In this document: one piece after another, positions 6,201-14,375 of the stretch | Numbering within the stretch: the stretch's first letter is position 1 | How the letters are laid out: every line of letters starts with the position of its first letter | DNA from: Phallusia fumigata | Lineage: Eukaryota > Chordata > Ascidiacea > Phlebobranchia > Ascidiidae | Direction: 5' to 3' | Length of the DNA: 24,884 nt | Assembly (NCBI GenBank): GCA_008931825.1 | Contig: QXVZ01018003.1 | Span: forward strand, 1-24,884 | Notes under the pieces: model-generated | Database searches by the model: none | Seen by the model: the letters and a program-made list of their open reading frames with translations, nothing else | Told to the model about the DNA's origin: nothing | Program-made: the position numbers and the translations under genes

Positions 6201-9026
6201 ACATCCTTTTCTACCACTACTGATGGCGTAGACTTAGTTGGTCTCGGGGGATATGGCACAATTCGTCGTTGCTACCACAAAAGTTTGGGAACAGTTGTTG
6301 CAAAATGTATATCCCTGACTGACAATGATCAGTCAGTGAAATCAGCCAGATTTATAAAGAGGTATTGTATTTCTACAAATAAAAATTTCTGTTCTTGGCT
6401 ACTGATTTGGAAACTTAAGCAACAAGAAAACGCCTAAATGGAACGCTTGTTGTCTCATGGCAAGAAACAACCAACTATTTTAGAAACTTTATTTCCTATT
6501 AGATTAATTAGTCACAATACACCAAACTTATAGCTTATGCATTGTGCCTAGCAAAGCGATTACAGTTACACCTTAATGGGACTTTACTGCCATCACAAAG
6601 ACCATGTTAAAAAAACCGAAGTAACTTGAGCACCCTTTGGTAAAGAAATTATAAATACATGCATTCCATTTTAATAATACATAGTGTGCAAGAAGTTTGG
6701 TGGTAATATGTTAAAAGCCACCCTTTTGGTTTACCAATAAAACTTCTATAACTTGCAACTTTTAATTTGTGCATTTTTTTGGACCAATATGGGTCCCCTT
6801 TCATGTAGCCCCCAAAATGAAAATTTTCAAAACAGCAATATTTAACAAAGTAAGTTACCTAGAAGTTTCCTATTTTGATAGTTGATGCATTGCAAAGTGT
6901 TTTGAAGTATTTTGTGAATTTAATTAGGATTTACCCATTTTTTACCTTTTTAACCCCAAATATCAGACATACTAATCCAAATGTATTAAAATTTACAATT
7001 TACATATATAGGGTGCTTCTTATTGGTTGTTTGAAATTTTGGCCTGATCAATCAAGTATTTAAACTTACAGCTACAGATACGTGTTTAAATGTTGACTGT
7101 TTTGCCCCAAATGCAAAACGACCTGGCGCGATTGAGTGATTAACGAGTTTACGACACAAGCGACACAACGCTTAGCGGTTGGTAACAGGCGTGCTAAATA
7201 ACGCTGTAAAAGATAATGCGTTACAATAACGTTACTCTCATTTGCAGTTGCACTCTCTTGTACAGTAGCATGTAAGCTTATATTTGGTGGGTCAAAAGCG
7301 CAACGTTGTTGTTGGATTTGCAGCACGTTGCTGAAACCGCGTTGGAAAGGGTCGTTTAGAGTTTGTTGTGCGGTTTGCTGCGGCTCGCCCAAAGGTCACT
7401 GCAGGTCAAACTATTGGTTAGTGTGACGGTGGGGTTTAATTCATGCTTTTGACATTGAGATTTACATTAACATGATGTAAGAAATGATTATAAATGGAAA
7501 TCTTACGTTTTGTTTAAACGTGTAGAACTGATTTTAAAATCGAGGACGTCCTAAAAACATCACTTCTATTCAGAAATTGCATGAGTGTGGGGACCCACAT
7601 GTTTATTCTTGCAGAAACAATCATGTTTTAAACTGCCAAGTGAATTAGGGACCCAATGTAATGCGGATATTGAATATATATCCAACATAATGGAAAACAT
7701 CATTTTGAGATGGTAGTGTATGTGGAATGAAAATATGGAGAACGCCACCTCTTGTGTTGGTGGAAATGGCGTTTAAACATTGCATTGCAAAACGGTTTTC
7801 CAAACTATGGCTCAGAAGTTTGGATTCCCTACTATGTAGGGATGCGGCCCAACAAACAATATTGAGAATAATTGTAGAAATAAGTCAGATATTAGCATTC
7901 ACCAAAACCAATTAATAACAAACAAGATTACAATATTTCCTGTGACAAAATTCGAGTTTGTTTGCCACCTTGGTCAAGAAATTTAAAAAATAAAGTTGTA
8001 TGGGCAACATTCCTATTAGTAAAATATTTCTAGTCTTCGACGGGAAGCTGGAGCCTTGGTACGACTGCAACATCCTCACATCGTTCAAATTTATGGCTTT
8101 ACCACTTGGAACAATGAGATTGCCATCATACTCGAGTATGTCGGTGGTGGAAACCTGACGGGGTTTTTGGAAAAACACAGGGAGAAAAATCTAAGTTGGA
8201 CGTTAAGACTTCGTTTCGCCCGCCAGTTGATCTCGGCTCTTTTATATTTGCACAACTTAAGCCAGCCAAACATTTTGTCACTGTGATGTAAAACCTGATA
8301 ACGTTTTAATCACCAACAACCTTTGCGTGAAACTCACTGATTTTGGAGCAAATAACGTCATCATAGCTTCTGGTTTGAAATCAAGCTCCATCGACACGTC
8401 CACAACAGGCCAATGTTCATATCTGTACGTTTCACCAGAGTTTTACATGGAAGGCACTGTTAACCCAGCATCAGACATTTACAGGTTGGCGATGGTTGTA
8501 GCTTTTTCCATTAGGGTTTCATGTCACTTGAGGTAGTTCTGACAAAATATGTATGTTTTTTTTCAGCTTCGGAATGGTTCTGTATGAAATCGTGACATTG
8601 CTTCCAATTTTCCACGGCAGTACTCGTCCTGCTCAGGTAGTGATGGTGCAAATTATGTCAGGGATCAGGCCGGATGAAAAACATGTCAGGAGTGTTGAAG
8701 CATCACTTACCGATGACGACAAGGAGATTTTTTACGTTTTAACTGACCTTATGAGGCGATGCTGGGATGGAAAGCCTTCTTCGCGACCGAAGGCAAAACA
8801 AAGTAAAGTCCAGTCTGCTTTTGCTACGACGTTTGTAGAACTTGCCTTCACATCAATTTAATTTTCTCTTCTATTGTTAGTTTTTCAGGAACTAACGAAT
8901 GTTGGTACCGGTGAATATGAGGAAAGTGATCAAAATGTCATTGAATCTGAATCTCTGCCTTCTGCAACAACTCGGTCGGGTAATTTAAGCCAGTTCTCTG
9001 CTCCGTTCATGGTAGCAACACACTGA
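1171..9026 (+). CDS. NACHT-kinase fusion gene (NLR-like ATPase joined to RIPK/TKL-like kinase), 11-exon model
   Basis: Proposed exons: 1171-3129 or 3183, 3348-3506, 3618-3699, 4035-4093, 4278-4397, 4736-4823, 5106-5158, 6168-6361, 8034-8484, 8567-8802, 8881-9026. Exon end/start phases agree at every junction (0, 0, 1, 0, 0, 1, 0, 2, 2, 1), and all sites after the first are ordinary GT-AG. The product would be about 1,180 residues: N-terminal region, NACHT ATPase, winged-helix-like region, leucine-rich segment, duplicated linker, kinase, 48-residue tail. The kinase cannot start on its own first exon, because the frame upstream of 6168 is closed by TAG and that exon has no early Met; it needs the upstream exons. 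By family, NACHT proteins oligomerise on ligand sensing and RIP kinases signal to NF-kB or cell death, so a fusion would be a self-contained sensor-kinase. Lesions at 8275-8278 and possibly 3184 leave functionality open. The alternative is two neighbouring genes with an unseen first exon for the kinase. Confidence 0.6.
3348..3506 (+). CDS. Leucine-rich exon 2 after NACHT
   Basis: Open 53-codon exon between the acceptor TTTCATAG and the donor GAG|GTACCC, phase 0 at both ends; the other two frames have stops. It begins LKKLHLSYKSADSGLNSFV, the strand-and-turn pattern of a ribonuclease-inhibitor-type leucine-rich repeat, then becomes a charged helical stretch containing NAEELVMDEFGKRDL. At most one repeat is recognisable, so the leucine-rich region is much shorter than in NLRs with long LRR arrays. 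Its last six bases (GCCGAG, 3501-3506) and the following intron mark the left edge of the tandem duplication. Confidence 0.6.
3618..4093 (+). CDS. Linker module 1 (exons 3 and 4)
   Basis: Two short exons, 3618-3699 (acceptor TATTTAG, donor G|GTATGT) and 4035-4093 (acceptor TTTTAAG, donor CCG|GTAAGC), phases 0-1 and 1-0. Together they encode 47 residues beginning GSPGQYDSPRNLEKNE and containing DNQLPEQPFVP. The composition is Ser/Pro/acidic, as in a flexible linker. No domain is recognised. The same two-exon layout, phases and residues recur at 4736-5158, the best evidence that these short pieces really are exons: both copies stay open in the same frame although their introns have diverged. 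Confidence 0.6.
4278..4397 (+). CDS. Acidic linker exon 5
   Basis: Open 40-codon exon, phase 0 at both ends, between the acceptor TGTATTTCAG and the donor AAG|GTACAA. It encodes an acidic, proline-containing stretch with FVEDGDPGIEEDLDSQAS, resembling a PEST or flexible linker. It is the last exon of duplication unit 1. No equivalent is seen after unit 2, where similarity fades at about 5335, so it is present once. No catalytic or binding motif is visible. Confidence 0.5.
4601..5335. repeat. Tandem duplication unit 2 (incomplete at its 3' end)
   Basis: Second copy of the unit starting at 3501. Similarity runs from GCCGAGGTACCCAC at 4601 through exons 6 and 7 to AGTCCTACAT at 5290-5299 and a weak match up to about 5335, then stops before any copy of exon 5. 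Only the last six bases of exon 2 are duplicated at the left edge, so the breakpoint lies essentially at that exon's donor site. Confidence 0.8.
4736..5158 (+). CDS. Linker module 2 (exons 6 and 7), paralogue of module 1
   Basis: Exons 4736-4823 (acceptor ATTTAG, donor G|GTAAAA) and 5106-5158 (acceptor TTTTAAG, donor CAG|GTAGGC), with the same phases as module 1. They encode 47 residues starting GSPGQHDKENPRIRKLEK and containing SFDQLPEQSSSQ. Shared anchors with module 1 are GSPGQ at the start, LEK, a VTP tripeptide, KI at the exon junction and QLPEQ near the end. Two indels balance so that both modules are 47 residues. Exon 7 ends in phase 0 and joins the kinase exon at 6168 in frame. Confidence 0.6.
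5159..6167 (+). other. Intron 7 of the NACHT-kinase model
   Basis: A 1,009-nt AT-rich stretch with donor CAG|GTAGGC at 5158/5159 and acceptor AATATTTTAG at 6167. The open stretch 5326-5547 has no coding character or homology I recognise. Two copies of a CTASTGGGTGG word occur at 5601-5611 and 5625-5635. No RNA gene or mobile element is identifiable. Confidence 0.5.
6168..6361 (+). CDS. Kinase exon 8: N-lobe with glycine loop and VAK lysine
   Basis: Phase 0 acceptor after ATTTTAG; donor AAGAG|GTATTG in phase 2. After about 20 linker residues it encodes the protein-kinase glycine loop GLGGYGTIRRCYHKSLG and the strand-3 motif VVAKC; the ATP-anchoring lysine codon is at 6303-6305. The frame upstream of the acceptor is closed by TAG, so the exon must be spliced to an upstream coding exon, and exon 7 fits in phase. 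By family it supplies the N-lobe of a tyrosine-kinase-like/RIPK-type serine/threonine kinase. Confidence 0.85.
6362..8033 (+). other. Intron 8 of the NACHT-kinase model
   Basis: A 1,672-nt intron, donor GTATTG, acceptor TATTTCTAG. Most of it is AT-rich. A visibly more GC-rich block spans about 7070-7440 and ends in a perfect DR4 hexamer pair. A 14-mer CATTCCATTTTAAT, followed by ATAGTGT, occurs at 6662-6675 and also in intron 7 at 6085-6098, suggesting a short old dispersed repeat. The 106-codon open stretch on the - strand inside the GC-richer block has no recognisable domain and I do not call it a gene. Confidence 0.5.
7393..7408 (+). promoter_or_regulatory. Perfect DR4 nuclear-receptor half-site pair
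   Basis: AGGTCA CTGC AGGTCA: two exact consensus half-sites in direct orientation with a 4-bp spacer. By established knowledge DR4 is the layout preferred by thyroid hormone receptor or LXR heterodimers with RXR. It lies at the edge of the GC-richer block inside the long kinase intron, where an enhancer or internal promoter would be plausible. Function is inferred from the sequence only. Confidence 0.4.
8034..8484 (+). pseudogene. Kinase exon 9: alphaC, catalytic loop, DFG and SPE; carries a 1-nt frameshift
   Basis: Phase 2 at both ends (acceptor TTTCTAG, donor TACAG|GTTGGC). The first frame encodes SLRREAGALVRLQHPHIVQI, where the Glu of RREAG fits the alphaC salt bridge, then the hinge IILEYVGGGNL and LLYLHNLSQPNI, and meets TGA at 8284. 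The rest is intact one frame over: HCDVKPDNVLIT (HxDxKxxN loop, from 8279), TDFG (Asp-Phe-Gly 8339-8347), YVSPEF and SDIY. One surplus base in 8275-8278, next to a T run, explains the break; removing a single base restores both reading and exon phase. Catalytic Lys, Glu, Asp, Asn and DFG Asp are all present, so the kinase was active by descent. This is either a real inactivating mutation or a homopolymer sequencing error. Confidence 0.85.
8567..8802 (+). CDS. Kinase exon 10: C-lobe
   Basis: Acceptor after a T run ending TTTCAG, donor CAAA|GTAAAG in phase 1. It completes SDIYSFGMVLYEIVT (helix F, the TKL/tyrosine-kinase-type WSFG region) and continues to LMRRCWDGKPSSRP, the CW-x-P-x-x-RP signature near the end of TKL and tyrosine-kinase domains. 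This favours a RIPK/TKL-like kinase over AGC or CMGC classes. Read-through past the donor ends at 8861, but splicing to 8881 gives a much more typical kinase end. Confidence 0.85.
8881..9026 (+). CDS. Terminal exon 11: end of kinase domain and C-terminal tail
   Basis: With acceptor ATTGTTAG at 8880, the join reads RPKAKQIFQELTNV, the standard last helix of a TKL kinase. The downstream TTTTTCAG at 8888 would also be an acceptor but needs a phase-0 donor that is not obvious. The tail of about 40 residues is Ser/Glu-rich (GEYEESDQNVIESES) and ends ...FMVATH at TGA 9024-9026. It has no recognisable death domain, CARD or clear RHIM. A canonical AATAAA close downstream is lacking. Confidence 0.7.
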
Positions 9027-12000
9027 AAGTCTGCTGTACATGTTGAAAGCCACGTCGTTATTCAGGTTGGTCAACATGTCTTTAGTACGTGGGTGCCTTC
9101 TTCTATCACGCTGATATTACAGTTTTATATCTAAGCGGCAAAACCAAGATTTCCAATGGGGCCACGTTTGCTAACTAATCCTGAGGACAAACCAAACTTC
9201 CCGATCCTAAGATCTGGCAAGTTAATAATATACTCCGGCAATAACTGCTAGAATCTCTCCTCCGGTAGACTTAATACCAAAAACTTTGACCCGTATGTGT
9301 TTAATGTTTGGCATCTTACCATGCTTGTCACGTCTCCGCACCCTTGTGGTGCTAATACTACAAAAACTTCTTTCCTAATAATGTTACCCGGCGTTCATCC
9401 TTCTATTTTGTTGGTATTTTTTACTCTGGAAAGTGACAAAAACTTTGGTAAAACGTTTATGCTTGTATTGAGCTGAAAGGTGTTTTTTCCCTTGTTTTAA
9501 ACACGTTTTACTCTTTAGTTGACGACTGTTAACCTCACCACGCACCGGCAGTCGACCCGATCGGGATGAGAGAAAAAAAAACTGTTACTTTCCCCAAGCA
9601 AGTCCAATGCTCATCAAGCTGAAGATGATGCGTCAAATTCATTTACTCTGTTATATTTATCCTTTGCTGTGGACAATCGGCGTTTTTCTAACGCGAAACT
9701 CTGGTTGTTAGTTATCAATATTTTTACGTGGTCACCCGTTTTATGTTTTTCAGGGGTGTGTGACAAGCACTAAACCCCAAACAACGCTACATTTTTCTAC
9801 TTTTGATAGAATCTGGTTTAATGACGCTTAGTAATTTTGCATGTAGTAAATTCTGTAGTTTTGTCGTTTGCATAGCATATTGTCGTTTGTGGACCAATGT
9901 TGAAATGGTAACCTGAGTTTAACTAGATATCACACCACAAACACTTTCAATGAGTTTGTACACAACTCTCTCTATATAGTTAAGTTCTCTGGCCTTTCTA
10001 GCATGTGACCTTTCAGTTTATTGCCCCAGCTTTTAACAGTTTGACAATTATGGCATAGTTCCATATGGTGTCCAAACTTGGCTACATGAATGTCTCGTAT
10101 CTATTGGCAACTAGCAGTTGTACAAGCATTTCACATTACTTTGAACTAACTCTCTGTTTTGATGTTGAACTAATTAGAGTGTTTAAATGTCCTAACTTTA
10201 CATTTAAAAAAATGTCGTTGAACTGACTCAATGTAAAGGGATAAAAAAGTCAACTGATGTTATGCAAATTATTTTTTGTATTTAGTTTGATAATAAATTT
10301 GTATGAATCTGCATCATGCTTTTTCCCTGTGCGTGTGATTGCTAACCTCTGTTCCTGTTCCAGTTAAGCTCGCTTCAGCTTTTCTTGCCGGCATTGTCGT
10401 GATCCTGCATTTGTGATGCGCCGCCGTTGATCTGCTCTATAGCGCTACCAACCGCCTGTATTACCATAATTGTTTAGCTGGTTTTTATTTTGGCCCCTGG
10501 TGCTCTGAAAGTCCCGTTAGTAAGTAGAATTGCGTTTTAAAACCATTTTTAATGGGAAAACTGATAAAAATGACAAAACACCAGAACCAAATCCGGCGTG
10601 AAATACGAGTCAGTTTGCGCTACCTAATTTGTCGTAGCAACTTTTACAGGTTCAGTTCAACCATTGTAAGGTTCACGGCGTTTTCCAGAGGGCTCACAAA
10701 GTATTTTCTGCTGTCGTGTTCTCTCCACAATCTCAGTTTATTTTTGTGTTTTTAAATCCTGCGTGAATTGCATTAAAATTGTTGTTGATCAAAGGATTGT
10801 GTTGAGTTTTTCATGTGTTACTGATATAACGTATTGAGTTTGTTAATTTATGCAAATCATTTGTTTTAATAACAGATTATTTTGGGTATAAATCATGCTG
10901 TTATTTCCCCTGGTACGTATGCTTGCTACTTCTGTGTCTATTTGTGCAGAAACCGTTTTTGATACAGTTTCTTACGTGATTCTCTGTGAGTGCTTTTCTT
11001 TTGCGCTCCCTTTGATTTGCTCTCGAGCGCCACCATCCGTCTTTGTCACACTAAGGAAGCTTGATCGTTTTGTACTATCCAGCGTGTAAGATCGCTTTGA
11101 ACAAGCGGCGCTTATTTCTTGAAGGGAACACATATTGTTTTGAAACCGTTTGTTTTTGTCCGTTTTGTCGCATGCAGTCTCCTCCATGCTCTATTGAAAT
11201 CAAATGTTTGACCGATTTCAATGATACAACCACAGAGTATAGGGGACAGGTGTTGGAATGGGTAATCCTTGTTTGTAAATCCTTAAATCCGCTCGAATCG
11301 GATTGCGTTTGTAGTTTGTAGAATTCGTCGTAAATTGCTTTGCGTGACCCGAAAGACCCGAGGGTGAAATTCACAAACAATTTTTAAATTCACAACAAAT
11401 TGTTTATCAAGTTTTTGGGTGCGTCAACCGGTTTTAGTTGATGTCCAACCCACAGACAGTACTTTATTACCATCGTGTTACATAGTCGGAGTAAACCACA
11501 CGTTAGTCATTTATTTGTAGCAAAACACTAAATGAACAGCTGCACCTGTGGAAGACGTACACATTTTTGCCTAAAAAACGATTAGGCAATATTTGTTTGA
11601 TTTTTTTCAGACCGTTACATTTGTGCGATCCACTTTGTGACCTTTAATTGAACTACTACACACACGATTGCGCTGTGGAGCAGAATAAAACTTGACACAC
11701 AAGAAAAAAATGCTCCTCAACCTGCTGGTTGCGCATGACAGCACCTCTAGTAACTGAAAAGCATTAAAGTTGCCTGTAACCCCTTCATTACTTTTTGGCT
11801 TAGCACATCACATGTTAGTGTACAACTCTTTGCGTCAGCTGTTGCAACATTAACGTGTAAAGGAGACATACCAGCAATATTAACCTTCTCATTTTTTCGA
11901 CCAACCTAAGCGGAAAGGTATTACGTCGTCGGTTGCCACAAGCAACGATATCTAATACATCACTTGATGTCGCTATTCTGCAAGCTTCACAGCGTATCGT

Positions 12001-13345
12001 TTGGAATTTAAAAACAACGGCTTATTGGAACGTTTAATTTTTCTACACTGTGGTGAACATACGAGTATACGAAGCACAAAGTTGAAAAATGATGTTGTTT
12101 TTTGGTTTAAGGACATACGAAAGTTCTTGCTTTTGAATTTTCGATGGATGGGAAGACAGTTTAAGTTTTTGAGAAAGAAAACTCCTTTGAAAGTAAGTGG
12201 GGTTGTCAAGAAATCTGATAACGATTACCACGTCCTTGCGTGCTGTCGCCACAAATCTGCCCCAACTTTTCCCCCTTAATTTTCATCTGTAATGTTACAC
12301 GGTTTGTGCTAATCTTCTGTTCAATGACCCGAACCGCAAGCAAATGTCACACAACAACGTCATTTTCCAAGTTTGGCTCCTGACTCTGCATATCGCTGTG
12401 GTGACACGATTTCGAAATGTCACACTTGAACTATATGCAAATCTGATAACGATAAGCATAGTGCATGCCCATGCCTAAAAAGAAGTCTTGATAAAAAACT
12501 GCGGGCGGTCCCTGGGCTTTTGAAGGAACGCAGAACAAAACACTCTATTGCTGAGTAGAAAATCGGGCTGTTGATAAACGCACAGGAACGTACTCAAATT
12601 ACGTGTCTGGAATTTGTCAACGCGTTTTATTTTTCTTGGATTGGCCGGTAAAAGAAAGCAAGGGCAGTGTTTGCCTCAAACGTTTTCAAACACAATCGGA
12701 AAAATGTCTTCCTTAAAACCAATTAGACATTGCCATGTGAAATCTACCAATGCGGAGATAATTGAAGCACGCATTCAGAGCAGACGTTATTAAAAGACGG
12801 ACATATTGAGACACAACATTTACACGAACCCAAGTGGATTTAGGGTGTTTTTGTAAAAAATGTACATCAGTTCAAGTGGTCAAATTTAAGACTCAGCTAC
12901 GTGGAGCAAACAGTCGATTTCATTTTTAATAACAGAAACCCAAAGTCCTTCGTTCTGCAAACACAGCCTTGGGCAGTGATAGTTTGAAAACTCGTGATGG
13001 CGTTTTTTCTAACACTGTGTGTCGCTTTTGCGCGGTCAGAGGTTGTGCAAAAGAAAGTGCTATAACCAACGTCTACTTGGATGTGACATGTGTTGGCGAG
13101 TTCGTCTTTTTGATAAATGTGCGTCAACTTACATACGCTTGCCCAAGAATTTGATTTCATCTGTTGTTTTGCGCCTCACCAACAAAAGCATCTTTGCGCT
13201 GCTTCTCATAATTCTGAGTTTTATTTCGTGTTTATCTGACTTCTACACACAAATAACGTTGTTTAAAAAAAAACGGCTCACATCTTCCAAATTTCCCCAA
13301 TGGTTAGTCAAAAATACACAAACTTTAACTAAGCGTACACCAATT

Positions 13346-13365
13346 TGTATTGTATTGTATTGTAT
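13346..13365. repeat. TGTAT microsatellite
   Basis: Four tandem copies of the 5-mer TGTAT. Simple repeat; no function proposed. Confidence 0.85.
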
Positions 13366-13961
13366 GGTACTGAATTTCGTTTCTGCCCATAAATCGCAAT
13401 CAATTAAATGAAACATTTCACTAACGGCACAGAAACAGGAAATGATTGCAAAAACCTCCCGGTTTAAAATACTAGATAGAAAAAATTGGTCAAAAGACGC
13501 AGCAGATGCACTTATACAACTATATTGGACGGACAACTAGGGCCAGAGAAGTTGAGAATCTTGCTGAATAAGCGACGCGAATGGCAACACGACTGTGTTG
13601 GACAACATCGAATACCAGTCGGTTTGACTTGTCTCCGATACATGCACTTTGCTGGAAAAGGGCCACCATTTTAATTCATGCTGCTGTAGTTAGCAAAGAA
13701 AACGTTGCTTTTACCATTTATTGTCATAGAAACCACTCCGTTGCAATTGAAATAACACGAACAGTCGCAGTTCGCTAAAGACAAAGGGTAAAGGTTAAAG
13801 ACATAACAACACCGTTGTGAAGCTATATATATATATCCAACAAGGACCTACGAACCATTGTGTTAATGTTCGGTAGTGTGTTAAAATACTACGGAAAGAC
13901 TTTTAGGCGGCATAACAAACTTATCCANCATGAGTAAAGAAATTAAAAGCGAAAATGTAAG

Positions 13962-13967
13962 TTTATT
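13962..13967 (-). terminator. AATAAA overlapping the read-through stop of the SLC2 gene
   Basis: On the - strand the sequence after exon 4 reads GAG|GTAGGCCTGAAATAAAC: the stop codon TAA (13963-13965) sits inside an AATAAA hexamer. If the last intron is not used, translation ends here and the poly(A) signal would immediately follow. This fits a shortened alternative 3' end, or is coincidence. Confidence 0.25.
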
Positions 13968-13977
13968 TCAGGCCTAC

Positions 13978-14375
13978 CTCTAAAATTACCGAAACGAAGA
14001 AAGGTATATATGCATATCCGCCCCAAGACTCGATTGAGTAAGGCACAATAAATGCAATGGCTGCACCAGAAATCCAAAACACAGTGCCACTCAGCCATAA
14101 TGCATTTGGCCGGACAATTTGACTGGTGACCTCAGAAGGTAAAGCAGCCAGGGTTAACAATGGGCCAGTAGCGATTCCGATGATAAGAATGACCATGGCC
14201 GCTGTTCCAACGTAGGACATGTTGGAAATAGATTTGCTTGTAATTGACGATATAATGAGCAGGAAGATTCCCATCGAGGACAAGGATAATCCAAGTATCA
14301 GCATTTTTCGTCCACCGAATCTTCCAAGAAGTGGCGTTGCAATAATTGTAACAGCTGACATCAGCACCAAAATTC
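13978..14375 (-). CDS. SLC2-like exon 4 (TM8-TM12)
   Basis: The acceptor CGTTTACAG at 14376-14377 gives G-ILVLMSAVTI, in frame with exon 3; the Met further upstream (14403) would put exon 3 out of phase and is rejected. Encodes TM8 to TM12, including LGRFGGRK and GPLLTLAALPSEV, ending SVILE at a GTAGGC donor. The terminal cytoplasmic exon was not found in the window. Confidence 0.8.

Larger units (their letters stand above)
9027..13977. other. About 5 kb without a recognised gene
   Basis: This holds the unseen 3'UTR of the kinase gene and the 3' flank of the SLC2 gene on the other strand. Several 60-130 codon open stretches occur on both strands (for example + 12001-12279, + 13019-13411 and - 11075-11380), but none shows a domain, a family motif or a clear splice partner. 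A four-copy TGTAT microsatellite lies at 13346-13365, an (AT)n run at about 13824-13835, and one ambiguous base (N) at 13927. No tRNA, snRNA or transposon was identified. Confidence 0.45.

Noticed and set aside
12001..12279. 92-codon + strand open frame in the 5-kb gap
   Set aside because: Lys/Phe-rich, without a motif, splice context or start support; overlapping open frames on the other strand suggest chance.
10262..12440. Three ATGCAAAT-like octamers (about 10262, 10852 and 12433)
   Set aside because: A common AT-rich word, not clustered near a recognised promoter; not enough to call regulatory sites.
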